Source: Nitritalea halalkaliphila LW7 (GTDB taxonomy: Bacteria; Bacteroidota; Bacteroidia; Cytophagales; Cyclobacteriaceae). From it: a DNA stretch of 64,000 bases. The notes under the pieces are model-generated. The model was not told the DNA's origin. It saw nothing but the letters and a program-made list of their open reading frames with translations, and ran no database searches. This document shows positions 18,489-28,400 of this stretch, in pieces. A program made the position numbers and the translations under genes. Positions within the stretch are counted from its first letter, which is position 1, and the number at the start of each line of letters is the position of its first letter. Where the stretch lies: positions 16,212 to 80,211 of the forward strand of contig NZ_AJYA01000030.1 in assembly GCF_000265075.1 (NCBI RefSeq), written 5' to 3'.

Positions 18489-19193
18489 TTAAATTTTAGA
18501 CTGTATCTCTTGATAAATCTGCTCTGTTTTGGCCTTGTCTTTATAGTTGATGATCGTGGTTTCCCCAGACCTGCTGATGATAACGAGAAAGGGCCCCGAC
18601 GAAGCGTGCACGAGTAAGTGGGCTTTGCCAATATCTTCTACACGGAAAGTTCCTTTTTTGATTTGGCCCAGGCCCAAGCCATTGGTACGTGCTAGTACTC
18701 TTGGAATCCGATCTGTTAAGGCGATAGAATCAATTTCTGAGAATTTTAACTCTGTGCCATAAGAACCGGAAAAGGCAACTGATTCCTGCTTCATCTCATG
18801 TTTGGCGGGAATGATGCCATAGATTACGCTAAGCAAAGCTCCTATTAAGATGAGAGCGGTAAACAGAACTTTAAACTTGGAATTAACAAACTTCTCTTGG
18901 TTATGATCAAATTGCCTTCCTTTTACCACCATGATGATGGCTCCTAGTACAATGACTACCGGAGCAAAATAGTCCGATAAGGTTGGTTGATTAATTGCTT
19001 TCAATAAAATATGACCTACTACCACTAAAAAGCCCATAGCCAGAAAAGTATTGCGCATAAAGGTCGATAAGCCCTCTATATCTATATTTTCCTGTTGACG
19101 CTTGGACATGGTATTGTATCCCGAAATTAACTTAGGGAAGGCCTTCACCAAAAAACCGAAGCTGATTAACATTATTCCAATTAGTGTGATCAT
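18489..19193 (-). CDS. DUF3784/PH-like membrane protein inside the array
   Basis: 234 residues and not a member of the repeated family. It begins with a hydrophobic helix (MITLIGIMLISFGFLVKAFP) and KLISGYNTMSKRQQENID, the DUF3784 type of start, then three more membrane segments. The last about 100 residues are soluble and beta-rich (SVAFSGSYGTELKFSEIDSI...FLVIISRSGETTIINY), similar to small bacterial PH-like domains. It lies between array genes B and C with gaps of 3 and 15 bp. The tight packing suggests it works with the flanking proteins. Confidence 0.65.
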   Translation of the reverse strand: MITLIGIMLISFGFLVKAFPKLISGYNTMSKRQQENIDIEGLSTFMRNTFLAMGFLVVVGHILLKAINQPTLSDYFAPVVIVLGAIIMVVKGRQFDHNQEKFVNSKFKVLFTALILIGALLSVIYGIIPAKHEMKQESVAFSGSYGTELKFSEIDSIALTDRIPRVLARTNGLGLGQIKKGTFRVEDIGKAHLLVHASSGPFLVIISRSGETTIINYKDKAKTEQIYQEIQSKI

Positions 19194-19208
19194 TGGCTTC
19201 TTTTATTC

Positions 19209-19883
19209 TTAGGTTTTAATCAATTTTAGCGTTTTCAAATTGATAGAGGTGAAAGTCACCCAACAGAAGGCCAGTAAAAGCATGCTCAATGAGAGCAAAA
19301 GATAGGGAGTTATAGAAGCGTACGAAGTGTTTTCTAAGAGTTTTGGGAGTAGCTGGGCTAATAAATTGGTGATCCCAAAGATGAAAACATGAGAACCAAA
19401 GAAATGATGGGCCAAGATATATCTTGGTTTATGAGCGTCGCGAGCTAAAGACCAGCTAAATCCATATTTGGTTTTATTAAAATAAATGGAAAAGCCTACC
19501 AAAGAAAAAAGTACAAAGACAGAGACGAGGTATGTACCTTCTGGGCCAGTCAAAAGAAAAACAGGAATAAATAGTAGACCCACGAACAATAGTGTGCCTA
19601 GTTCTTTCCAGCCTAAGGTCCAGATTTTGTAGCTTGAGCGGGCGGTGCGTAAAAACTCCTTCCAAGCTGATTTTTCTAATGCTTTTTCCATGTCCTTGAT
19701 AACGGACCAGGAAAAAGTATCGTCCAGTTCTTCTTTCTTTTGTAAAAACGCTTCTTCTGGAAGTTGTTCCAAAGCGGTGATGTAATGGTCTAATAACTCA
19801 TCATAGATTTCTTGATACGCAATCAAGCAACGATCGAGTCGGGTTTTGATGGTTTGGATTTCGGTTTCGGATAGCGTTCTCAT
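19209..19883 (-). CDS. Tandem-array membrane protein C
   Basis: 224 residues. The N-terminal domain carries the signature very clearly: IAYQEIYDELLDHYITALEQ followed by EELDDTFSW. Four predicted TM helices follow (LGTLLFVGLLFIPVFLL, YLVSVFVLFSLVGFSIYF, HVFIFGITNLLAQLLP, YLLLSLSMLLLAFCWVTF). It is closest to gene D in its N-terminal domain, as both share IQTIK-RLDRC at the start. Function unknown. Confidence 0.75.
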   Translation of the reverse strand: MRTLSETEIQTIKTRLDRCLIAYQEIYDELLDHYITALEQLPEEAFLQKKEELDDTFSWSVIKDMEKALEKSAWKEFLRTARSSYKIWTLGWKELGTLLFVGLLFIPVFLLTGPEGTYLVSVFVLFSLVGFSIYFNKTKYGFSWSLARDAHKPRYILAHHFFGSHVFIFGITNLLAQLLPKLLENTSYASITPYLLLSLSMLLLAFCWVTFTSINLKTLKLIKT

Positions 19884-19946
19884 GGATTTTCAGAATAGTT
19901 TTTTAAGTGGTTTAGGCAAATTCTTTAGAATGCTTTGTTGTTGGAT

Positions 19947-20609
19947 TTATTCATGAGTTATTTCCAAGGGTTTGTGCTTAATTGTGCTGTAAATTAATAG
20001 GGCTATAGATAGGACAATAACAGCATAACCGATGATCAGTACCTGACTAGGCTGTTGGTAACCATGGTGGCTGAGCAAAACCGATGGGATTAGCAAAGCA
20101 AAGTTCAGTACATTGAAGTAGAACAAATGCTTCTTGAACGCTGCTTCATGAATTGCCTTTTTCGTTTTGCTTTGCTCGGACAAAAAAGGGATGTTTTGTG
20201 AGGCATAAGCTCCTAAAGCAAGTAATACAAAAACCGTCAGAAGCGTAAGATTTACAAAGGAATGAAAGCCCATGAAGCTATACAGGCTGTAATTCAACGC
20301 CAAAAGCAAGGCAAGAATAGCCATTGTTAATTTGTTGAAAATCTGGAATGATATTTTTGTAAGTAATAGCTTGTCTAAATCTCTTGTTGCTAGTGTCAAT
20401 TGTTGCTTTTCCATTTGACGAATGGTGGACCAGTTAAAAGCATGGTCCAACGCTTCCTTCCTGTGTGGGAATTCCTCCTCAGAAGCGTGTTCCAATTCCG
20501 AAACATAATGGTCAAACAGCTCATTATAGACTTCCTGATAGCTAATCTGGCAACGATCGAGTCGAGCTTTGATGGTTTGGAGTTCAATATCAGACAGGTT
20601 TCTTATCAT
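19947..20609 (-). CDS. Tandem-array membrane protein D
   Basis: 220 residues. Signature ISYQEVYNELFDHYVSELEH, then EALDHAFNW, nearly superimposable on protein C over the first 65 residues. The membrane half is different in detail (TMAILALLLALNYSLYSF, LTLLTVFVLLALGAY, YFNVLNFALLIPSVLL, VLIIGYAVIVLSIALLIY). This indicates duplication of a C/D ancestor with faster change in the membrane part. The start overlaps the end of gene E by 4 bp. Confidence 0.75.
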   Translation of the reverse strand: MIRNLSDIELQTIKARLDRCQISYQEVYNELFDHYVSELEHASEEEFPHRKEALDHAFNWSTIRQMEKQQLTLATRDLDKLLLTKISFQIFNKLTMAILALLLALNYSLYSFMGFHSFVNLTLLTVFVLLALGAYASQNIPFLSEQSKTKKAIHEAAFKKHLFYFNVLNFALLIPSVLLSHHGYQQPSQVLIIGYAVIVLSIALLIYSTIKHKPLEITHE

Positions 20610-21313
20610 TGGAGTCTGGGTTTGATGCGGTCCTTTGAAACTTCAAAGCTTGCTATTTGAAATAAAACCAGAAGCCCTGTTAACAAGCAAATGCTGTAAA
20701 TATATGGAGGGTTGAAAAGGAAGCTATTCCCCGTTCCCTCTATGTCTCCCAAATAGATAAATAGGAGTGGAAAAAATAAAAGTAAATATATAGTCCCAGG
20801 TAGAAAGCCCAGACCTCTAAGAGAACGAGATTGGATTCTTGCCAGAGTAGGCTTATCGTCAACCAGTCTGTAATGATGTTTTGTTTTCCTCTTTGGATAG
20901 GAGTATTGGAGCATGTAAGTTTCTATTGCCATCAATCCCAAAACAAAAGCATTTAAAATATGGACCAAAGACTTGGCGTTTGAAAAGAAATAAGGAAAGC
21001 TAAGCCCAACCCCTACTATGAAAACAGTAATTGGAAGCCTTCTCCAAGCAAACATCTCTATCAGCTTCTTTTTAAGAAGGTCAGGGTATTCATTTCTTAA
21101 CTGATTGATGTAGCTGTCAGCAATTTCTTTACAGTAGGAATTAGTGAAAGTCTGATCCAGCTCAGCTAATACATCTTTCATAGATCTTTCATCCTCCTGT
21201 TCCAAGGCCGTCTGATAATGATCCAATACCTCATCCCTCACCTCAATATATGGGATTTGCTTTTCATTGATATGGTAATGCAAGGTTTCGATATCTTTTG
21301 CCGTTAGTTTCAT
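20606..21313 (-). CDS. Tandem-array membrane protein E
   Basis: 235 residues. Signature IPYIEVRDEVLDHYQTALEQ, then AELDQTFTNSYCKEIADSY. Four TM helices follow (LPITVFIVGVGLSFPYFF, LVHILNAFVLGLMAIETYML, FLPGTIYLLLFFPLLFIYL, YIYSICLLTGLLVLFQIASF). It overlaps gene D by 4 bp and gene F by 4 bp, so translation is probably coupled. Function unknown. Confidence 0.75.
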   Translation of the reverse strand: MKLTAKDIETLHYHINEKQIPYIEVRDEVLDHYQTALEQEDERSMKDVLAELDQTFTNSYCKEIADSYINQLRNEYPDLLKKKLIEMFAWRRLPITVFIVGVGLSFPYFFSNAKSLVHILNAFVLGLMAIETYMLQYSYPKRKTKHHYRLVDDKPTLARIQSRSLRGLGFLPGTIYLLLFFPLLFIYLGDIEGTGNSFLFNPPYIYSICLLTGLLVLFQIASFEVSKDRIKPRLQ

Positions 21314-21993
21314 ACCAAAGCCGTTTTTGATTTGATTTTCCAGACTTCTATCAATGATAACGCATAAAGGGTTATCAATACGGTGAAAACAGCTGCAACC
21401 TGTGGAGCAATTACTTTAGTCGGCTCCCAGTTGAAAAATAAAGCGGGGAAGCTGATGAAAGCATAGATAAACATACCAGGTAAGCTAGCTCTATTTTCAA
21501 AGAAGCCTGCTAAGGAAGATTGGATGGGTATTCCTATACCTTTAAAGTTTTGACGTATGGGTTTCATGTGCTTGTATGATTGATAGCCATAGTATAATTG
21601 AAAGCCAAATAAGAGAATAAAAGGTAATAGAATAATCAATTTAGCCTCTTCTACGGTTTGAAAATAAGTACTTAAGTAAATGGCCATTGCCAAGAAGCCC
21701 ACGAAATACATCCAACGGCCCAAACAGAAATAACTCCTAAGGACTTGCCATTGGGTCTTGCTGATATCCGCATGGGCAGCTTTTTTGAATTTTGCCTGCA
21801 AGGCATGGCAGTAAGCATAGGTGAATTTTTGATCCAACTCAAAAAGTTGCTCATTGAATTCCTCCTCAGGGAATTCCTGCAAGTGACTGATGTAATGGTC
21901 ATATATTTCCATCAGAATCTCTGCTGAGGAGATCTCTTTCCGCGTGATTTCCTTGCGGACTTCTTGGAGTTCTATGTCGGTGAGATGGCGCAT
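21310..21993 (-). CDS. Tandem-array membrane protein F
   Basis: About 227 residues from MRHLTDIELQEV, which aligns with the starts of the other members; the longer frame to 22146 overlaps the regulator gene and has no similarity. Signature ISSAEILMEIYDHYISHLQE, then FELDQKFTYAYCHALQAKF, nearest to protein E in the second block. Four TM helices follow. It is the first structural gene after the PadR gene, 131 bp downstream of it. Confidence 0.75.
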   Translation of the reverse strand: MRHLTDIELQEVRKEITRKEISSAEILMEIYDHYISHLQEFPEEEFNEQLFELDQKFTYAYCHALQAKFKKAAHADISKTQWQVLRSYFCLGRWMYFVGFLAMAIYLSTYFQTVEEAKLIILLPFILLFGFQLYYGYQSYKHMKPIRQNFKGIGIPIQSSLAGFFENRASLPGMFIYAFISFPALFFNWEPTKVIAPQVAAVFTVLITLYALSLIEVWKIKSKTALV

Positions 21994-22124
21994 ACATGTT
22001 GATTTATCGCGGTGGGGGCAAGGCTTTCGATACGCTCGCCTTGGGTACGTGAAGCGAATAGGAACTATTCCAATACTATCTGCTGATGCTTTGTAAGATG
22101 GGATGCGAACACCACAGGAATCTC

Positions 22125-22469
22125 TCAGGCCAAACCCGGCTTCCATTCAGGGTCCAAGATCCTTTGGAGATGGCCTACAAAGCTCTGCAATTCAGACATC
22201 TTCGCACTAACCTCCTTCTGCCCATCCTTCGTTAGGCTGTAGTATTTTCTTACCCTGTTGTCCACCTGCTGAATTTCTGTCGTCAGCAGCCCCTCAGCCT
22301 CTAACTTATGCAGGGCAGGGTAAAGGGCACCCTCGGTAATTTTGATCTCTCCCTCGGTCAGCTCTTTTACCCGCTGCGTAATCTCATATCCGTACATTCT
22401 TTCATTCTCCTCCAGGAGCTTGAGAATGATGGTCTGTAGACTTCCCTTGATTAAATTGTTCGTTGACAT
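22125..22469 (-). CDS. PadR-family transcriptional regulator
   Basis: 114 residues from MSTNNLIKGSLQ; the in-frame ATG at 22484 would add five residues. The winged-helix domain is typical of PadR: LQTIILKLLEENERMYGYEI, GALYPALHKLEAEGLL and YYSLTKDGQKEV. It is of the short PadR-s type with one extra C-terminal helix. It heads the minus-strand array and probably regulates it and itself. A divergent ABC exporter starts 226 bp upstream, on the other strand. Confidence 0.9.
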   Translation of the reverse strand: MSTNNLIKGSLQTIILKLLEENERMYGYEITQRVKELTEGEIKITEGALYPALHKLEAEGLLTTEIQQVDNRVRKYYSLTKDGQKEVSAKMSELQSFVGHLQRILDPEWKPGLA

Positions 22470-22496
22470 ATGCATTCGGTACATTGGATGGCTAAA

Positions 22497-22515
22497 TATA
22501 TAAAAAAATTATATA
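22497..22515. promoter_or_regulatory. AT-rich perfect dyad upstream of padR, candidate operator
   Basis: TATATAA, five A, TTATATA: a perfect 7-bp inverted repeat 28 bp upstream of the padR start codon on the minus strand. PadR proteins are often autoregulatory and bind dyads near their own promoter. The site is AT-only, so chance is a real alternative. Confidence 0.3.
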
Positions 22516-22710
22516 CATAAGAAACTTGGGTATAAATTTTTTTCCCGCACACCTGCTTTTTGCCTGCCTGTACCTAAGAAATGGCACAGTTCTTTTTCTT
22601 CCTTTCATTTGGCGCTAGCGCAAAAAATAGTCGTCCCACACACTATTTAAATGTTTAAACCGTCTGAGTTCCCTTTTTTTTCTGTAATTTTCTTTTTTTA
22701 AATTTGATCT

Positions 22711-24199
22711 ATGTTAAGAGAACTTCTCCTTTTAGAATACAAGCAGTTTGTCCGGTCCACGAGCTTTGGGAAGTCATTGGCGGCGAACCTCTTTCTAGGG
22801 TTTTTAGCCATCGTGCTGCTGGCCTATGTCCTGCTACTCGGAGCCTTTTTAAGCCCGATCATCCGAGAACTGAGTGGGGAACAAGATGTCCTCGCTGTCC
22901 TTCAAGCGAACTTGATTCTGTTTTTTCTAATGGAGTTTCTGTATCGGTATTTTTTTCAACAGTTACCTGTCTTGGAGGTGGAACGTTACCTGTTATTGCC
23001 TCTGGCAAAGAAGCGTTTGGTGCACTTTCTCCTGTTACGCTCTTATGTATCCCCTTTAACCCTGATTCCTATTCTGCTCTTCGCTCCTTTTGCCTTTACG
23101 CAGCTGGCACCCGAATATGGTTTCGGCTCAGCCTTTTCTTGGTTTGGGGCGATTTTCTTGAGCAGCATGTTGCTGCATACCTTTATGCTATTCTACAAGC
23201 AGCAGTTCGGGGATAGTCTGCCGGGGATTTTAGTCGTGTTTTTCCTGCTATTACTAACAGCTGGCGGAACCTACTTGGGTTATTTTCAACTTGGGAGTTT
23301 ATTTGCCCCTGTGTTCGCGTGGGCTTTACAGGCACCATGGCCCTTCCTGGCGCTACTAGCAGGATGCCTGGCGGCGTATCGTTTTGTACATCGCTACTAC
23401 TTGGCCCACATGTACGTGGACCTTTTAGAGCAAGAAGAGAAACAGGCTGTCAGTAGTAACCTGCCTTTACTGAACCGTTTTGGCCTGGCGGGAGAGATGG
23501 CGAATGTAGAGTGGCAGCTCATCCGTAGGCATAAAAAAAGCCGCACTTACCTGATTATGTCCGCCTTTTTTTCTGCTTTATGGGCTTATCATTTACCTAA
23601 ATCCAGCCTATCAATCTGAAGAAGGCTTTGGCCACTTTTTTCTCTTTGCGGGGATTTTCCTTACGGGGTCCTTTATGATACAGTATAGCCAGCTGTTTTT
23701 AAGTTGGAATTCCTCGAGCTATGATTTTTTTCTCACCAAAAAATCGGGAGTGGAGGCCTTGGTCAAAGGAAAGTTTCTTCTTTTTGCTTTCATTTCGGTG
23801 CTTTGCTTCCTGCTGACCCTGCCCTATGTGTATTTTGATTCTGCGATACTCCTAATTCATCTTGCGGGTCTCTGTTTTAATATAGGGGTGACGATGCCGA
23901 TGTTGGCTTTATTGGCTTCGTGGAAGCCAAAGCCCATGGATATTAATAAAGGGGCCATGTTCAACTATGAAGGGGTGGGCATCATGCAGTTTATGATGAT
24001 CATTCCGATCGGGGTTACGCCGTATCTGATTTACTTTCCTTTCGTGCTATTCGGTGCTGGACAGGTGGCGGGCCTCTGGGCCGTGACGGCCGTCGGGCTC
24101 CTCGGAATTCTTTTACTTCCCCTTAGCACGCGTGCCTTCTCGCAGTATTTATGGAAGAATCGCTATTCCATATCCGCCTCATTTAGACAAGAATTATGA
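22711..24199 (+). CDS. ABC exporter permease, DUF5687 family; one frameshift
   Basis: Restored length is about 496 residues with many membrane segments. It starts MLRELLLLEYKQFVRSTSFG, the cytoplasmic lead-in typical of DUF5687. The frame breaks near 23570: removing one T from a T7 run gives SAFFLLYGLIIYLNPAYQSEE and joins both halves. The ATG of the ATPase gene overlaps its stop codon by 4 bp, so permease and ATPase form a unit. The cargo is unknown. Confidence 0.8.
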
Positions 24200-24891
24200 T
24201 AGAAATTAGCAGCCTTAAAAAACAGTACAAAGAGCAAGTGGTGTTAGACATCCCGGAACTTGTGATTCAGCGTAAAACCTGCTTTGGCCTTGTCGGCAAT
24301 AATGGGGCGGGAAAAACCACACTTTTTCGGACCATTTTAGACCTAATTCGCCCTACATCAGGTAAGGTGCTGATTAACGGAGTCGATGTCGCCCGAGAGG
24401 AGTCTTGGAAAAGGTTTGTGGGAGCCTATCTGGATGAGCACATGCTGCTTACGTATCTTACCCCAGATGAGTACTTTCGGGTTCTGGGCCGCCTGTACGG
24501 TATGTCCGAGGCAGATGTGCTCGAGCATTTGGCGCCTTTTGAGACCTTTTTAAACGATGAAATCATCGGGAAAAAGAAATACCTGCGTGACCTATCGAAA
24601 GGAAATATCAAAAAAGTGGGTATCGTAGCGGCTTTAATGGGAAATCCTGAGCTCATTTTACTGGATGAACCTTTTGAAAACCTGGATCCGAGCTCCCAGG
24701 TACACCTAAAGCGTCTTATAGGACATTTTATCGATTCAGGAAATAAAACCTTTCTCATTTCTAGTCATGATCTCGCGCATGTGACAGATCTGTGCGACCG
24801 CATCGTCCTGCTAGAAAAAGGCCGTATACTGAAGGATTTACAAGAGAAAGCAGGTATGGTCGATGAGCTCAATGCGTATTTTGGTACCTAA
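24196..24891 (+). CDS. ABC transporter ATP-binding protein
   Basis: 231 residues. Walker A GNNGAGKTT near residue 35, ABC signature LSKGNIKK, Walker B LILLDEP and the switch histidine in SSHDL are all present. The signature has K in place of the more usual G-G, as in other export-type ATPases of this branch. It partners the upstream DUF5687 permease. Confidence 0.92.
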   Translation: MIEISSLKKQYKEQVVLDIPELVIQRKTCFGLVGNNGAGKTTLFRTILDLIRPTSGKVLINGVDVAREESWKRFVGAYLDEHMLLTYLTPDEYFRVLGRLYGMSEADVLEHLAPFETFLNDEIIGKKKYLRDLSKGNIKKVGIVAALMGNPELILLDEPFENLDPSSQVHLKRLIGHFIDSGNKTFLISSHDLAHVTDLCDRIVLLEKGRILKDLQEKAGMVDELNAYFGT

Positions 24892-24902
24892 AAACCTCAA
24901 GC

Positions 24903-25400
24903 ATGCCCACTCGATTACCCAAGACAGCGGATGATATTTTAAAACTAGGAGATCCACGCCTTTACCTCACCTGCGAACCTGTGGAGGAAGCAGACTGGGA
25001 GCTGTTGGTCGACTGGATCGCACAGCTCCGCGAGGCGATGCAGGATGTGCGGCGGCGCTACGGATTCGGACGGGGTATCGCAGCTCCGCAGCTGGGCATC
25101 CTTAAGCGACTTATTTATATTGAAATCGAGGAACCTCTGGTATTGATTAAACCGACTGTGGTGACACTTAGCGAGGAGCGCTTCACCCTTTGGGATGATT
25201 GTATGAGCTTTCCTAATTTGCTTGTAGAGGTCGAACGGCACCGCTCCATTACACTGTCTTATCTGAACCTCGAGGGACAGCAATGTGAAACTACCTTCCA
25301 AGATGATCGCGCTGAGCTGGTACAGCATGAGTTCGATCATCTGGAAGGTATTTTATGCACGATGCGGGCTCGGGACGCGCGGAGTTTTCGCTGGCGCTAA
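24903..25400 (+). CDS. Peptide deformylase-like metalloprotein
   Basis: 165 residues. Motif 1 is RGIAAPQLG, motif 3 is QHEFDHLEG with the two metal-binding histidines and catalytic glutamate. Motif 2, normally EGCLS, reads DDCMS: the metal cysteine is kept but the preceding E-G is not. It starts 11 bp after the ATPase gene. It may be a deformylase variant rather than the main housekeeping enzyme, which is not in this window. Confidence 0.75.
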   Translation: MPTRLPKTADDILKLGDPRLYLTCEPVEEADWELLVDWIAQLREAMQDVRRRYGFGRGIAAPQLGILKRLIYIEIEEPLVLIKPTVVTLSEERFTLWDDCMSFPNLLVEVERHRSITLSYLNLEGQQCETTFQDDRAELVQHEFDHLEGILCTMRARDARSFRWR

Positions 25401-25497
25401 AGTTACCTTCCCCTAATCATGCGGCCTAAAGCCGTTGAAGAGGAGGTATTTTGGCCTTCGGCCCATTCACCTCCTGTTTAACGTATTCCCAGTGCTC

Positions 25498-28400
25498 CTA
25501 CCCAAAGGAGTAGCTCACTTGACTCCCCTTTTCTGGGTCTAGTTTCACCTGTGCGTAGACACTAATTTCCTGCTGAAGTTCCTCCACATGGGAAATGATA
25601 CCCACGACACGATTTTCTTGTAGCAGTGCTTTTAAGGTCTCGAAGACAATGTGTAGCGAGGCCTTATCCAGCGCTCCGAAGCCCTCGTCTAAAAAGAAAA
25701 AGCTCTTATCCGCCTGATTAAGGGCTTTCACCTTTTCCGCTAATGCTAAAGCTAAGCATAGAGATGCCTGAAATGCCTGTCCCCCAGAGAGAGTTTTAAG
25801 CAGGCGCTCACTACCCCCATTTAAGTAATCGATGACCCAGAAGGTATTGTCTGCATCTATTTTCAGGCTCAGCGCATTACGTGTAAGCCGATGGAAACGC
25901 TTGTTCGCCGTAGCACAGAGCTCCTCCAAGTAAATGGTGCTTACGTACTTCACGAAACCACTGCCTTTAAATAGCCCCTCCATGAGTCTGAGATTCCCTT
26001 CTCGTTTTAAAAGGGCATGGTAACGAACAGTCAATTCCTGTTTTTTAGTCCAGGCTGCGCTGAGCTGCTGGATGTGCTCCTCCAGTAGCGCCATTCGCGT
26101 ATCTAAAGCCCCTTTCGCCTGCCGTTTTTCCTCCAGTGCTTCCAGCGCCTGTGCCACATCCTGTTCCGAGGCGCGGTGTTCTCCTAAGCTTTCGCGTAGG
26201 CTTTGGCCTTGTTTCAGGTGATGGGTTTTTTCCTCATCGAACTGCTTCAGAACGGCTTCTTCCTCTACTATGGCGATCTCTTCGCGCCGGAGTTCCTCGA
26301 AAGTCGCGGCGTCCAGCCCTTGCTCGGCTAGTTTGCGCTCTAGGAGAGCTTGAAGGTCTGACGCCTTAGTGCTCGTTTGTGCATGGGCATGGCCCAAAGT
26401 CTCTGTGCGCCCGCGTAGATGTGCTAACCGCTGCTGACTCGCCTCTAATGCATGCTGTGCTTCCTGTATCTTAACACTTACTTCCTCGATGTCCCGCTTT
26501 ACGCGTTCCACCATATCGCGGATACGTTCGGGGGTCTGTGCCCTGAATGTGTCTAAGAAAGTAGGGTCTGTGAGCTGCGCTTCGAGAGAAGCGCGCTGTA
26601 GCTGCTGCTCTCGAAGCTCCTGGTCTACCTGCCGCCGTCGCTCTGCCGCCGTCTCAGCGTCTTGTCGGGCTTTGGCCAGCTGCTGCCGCTGCTGCTGCAG
26701 TTTATGTTCCAAGTTATTCCGTGTCTCTGCCTCTTGGTTTAAACGCTCCAAGTACTGGCGCGCCGCTTCCTGGTCTGTGAGCCCCATTTCCCGCCAATTT
26801 TGCAGTAGGAGCTGCTCCTCCTGCTCGGTTTGCGCCAGCTCAGCTTTTTTCTCTTGCCAGGAGCTGGTAGCAAAGGCGATTTCTTGCGCTAGCCTTTCTG
26901 CTTGCTGCTGCTGCTGGAGTACCTTTTGGAGCTGCGCCTTACCTGCCTGAAGTGTTTTTTGTAAGCGATCCCACATCTCGTCTGCTTCCGTTTCGGGAAG
27001 AGGGTTGGGATGCTCTTCCGCACCACAGAGCGGACAGGGCATTCCTGGAGTTAGCGCATGGCGGTGCACCTGCAGGGCATTTCTCAGTTTTAACTCCTCC
27101 TGCTTTTGCTCCAGCTGCTCTTGCGCTTCCTCTAAGCTATCCAACCAGTCTTGCCAGGTCGCGTAGGCGTCTGGAAGCAGGGCTAAAAGTTCGTTTTGCG
27201 CAGCTTTCTGTTGGTTTACCTTACTTTCAGCCTCGGTACACGCCTTCTGTAGCGTGATTCGCTGCCGCTGTAGGCGCTCTGCCTCTTGTAAACTGCTGTG
27301 GAGGCTTCCGATACGGCTGAGCGATGGGACAGGGATAGCGCGCAGTAGGTCTTCCTCCTGAGTCACCTGAGCCTCTAAGGCTTGGAGCTGTGCTTGCGCT
27401 TCCTGCTGCCTTGGCTGGAGTAGTGCTACCTGCTGAGCGGCCATCTCTTCAGCTTTCTCCACTACCTTAATGCGAAGCATCAGTTCTAAGTCGCGCACTT
27501 TCGCCTCTCGCTCAGGCTGCTGGGCTGCTTTTTTATCGAGCAGCTGCTTGGATTCTTGGAGTTCTTGTAGCCGATTATTTTCAGTGGCACTTTCGGCTTC
27601 CAGTTGTTGTAAGGTCTTTTTTTGTTCGCTTAGCTCTTTCTTCGCTTCCTCGAGCTGGCGGAAGGTGGGCAATAGCTCCGTTTGGACCATGCGCTGGGTA
27701 CTAAATCGAGCCGCCCTCGCCTTCATCTCTGGCTCTCGTTCGAGGAGCCGCTTTAAAGCAGCCTCGCTTTTCTCAAGCTCATCCTGTAGCCGCCGCCACT
27801 CTTGCATTTTTTTGTAGGCATTTTCTGCCTTCACCACTTGTTCAGCTAAAGCCTTTACCTCCGTTTTAGCGTTTAGGAGCTGCTCTTTCTGCTCTGTGAG
27901 CTTGGCCTCCTCCACCTCCTCTAAGGGAGCCAGCTGCGTTTCCACTTGGATTTTTTCGATTTTCAGTTCATCGATTAACTTCCGAGTCTTCCCTCCCAGG
28001 TCAAAACGCTCCAGCTGAAAGAGTTCTTTCATCATGTCAGCGCGAGGGCCGGGCGTGAGGTCGATAAACTCTCTGAACTTGCCTTGGGGAATGATGATCG
28101 TCCGCTTAAAATGTTCTTTTTTCATGCCGAGCAGGTCTTCCGCCTTTTCTGTGAGTGGAAGCCAGTCCCTATCCTCCTCATCGCGTAGGTAAAAGGTATG
28201 CTCGGCAGGTTTAATTTTCTGCCGATCTTTCGTTTCGCGCTTGACCTGGTAGCGCGCGAGATAATGGCGGCTATTTTCAGGGCCTGCTAAAAACTCAAAA
28301 GCGATGGTGAGTGTGTTTTTGTTCACATGCAGCATGCTCGTCTTTTCTCCGCGGTCAGCCAGGCGCTCGGTGCTTCCGTAGAGGGCGAGGAGGATAGCTT

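Noticed and set aside
26136-27817. Several long plus-strand frames rich in Ser, Cys and Arg opposite sbcC
   Set aside because: They are antisense shadows of the Gln/Glu/Ala-rich coiled coils of SbcC and show no domain of their own.
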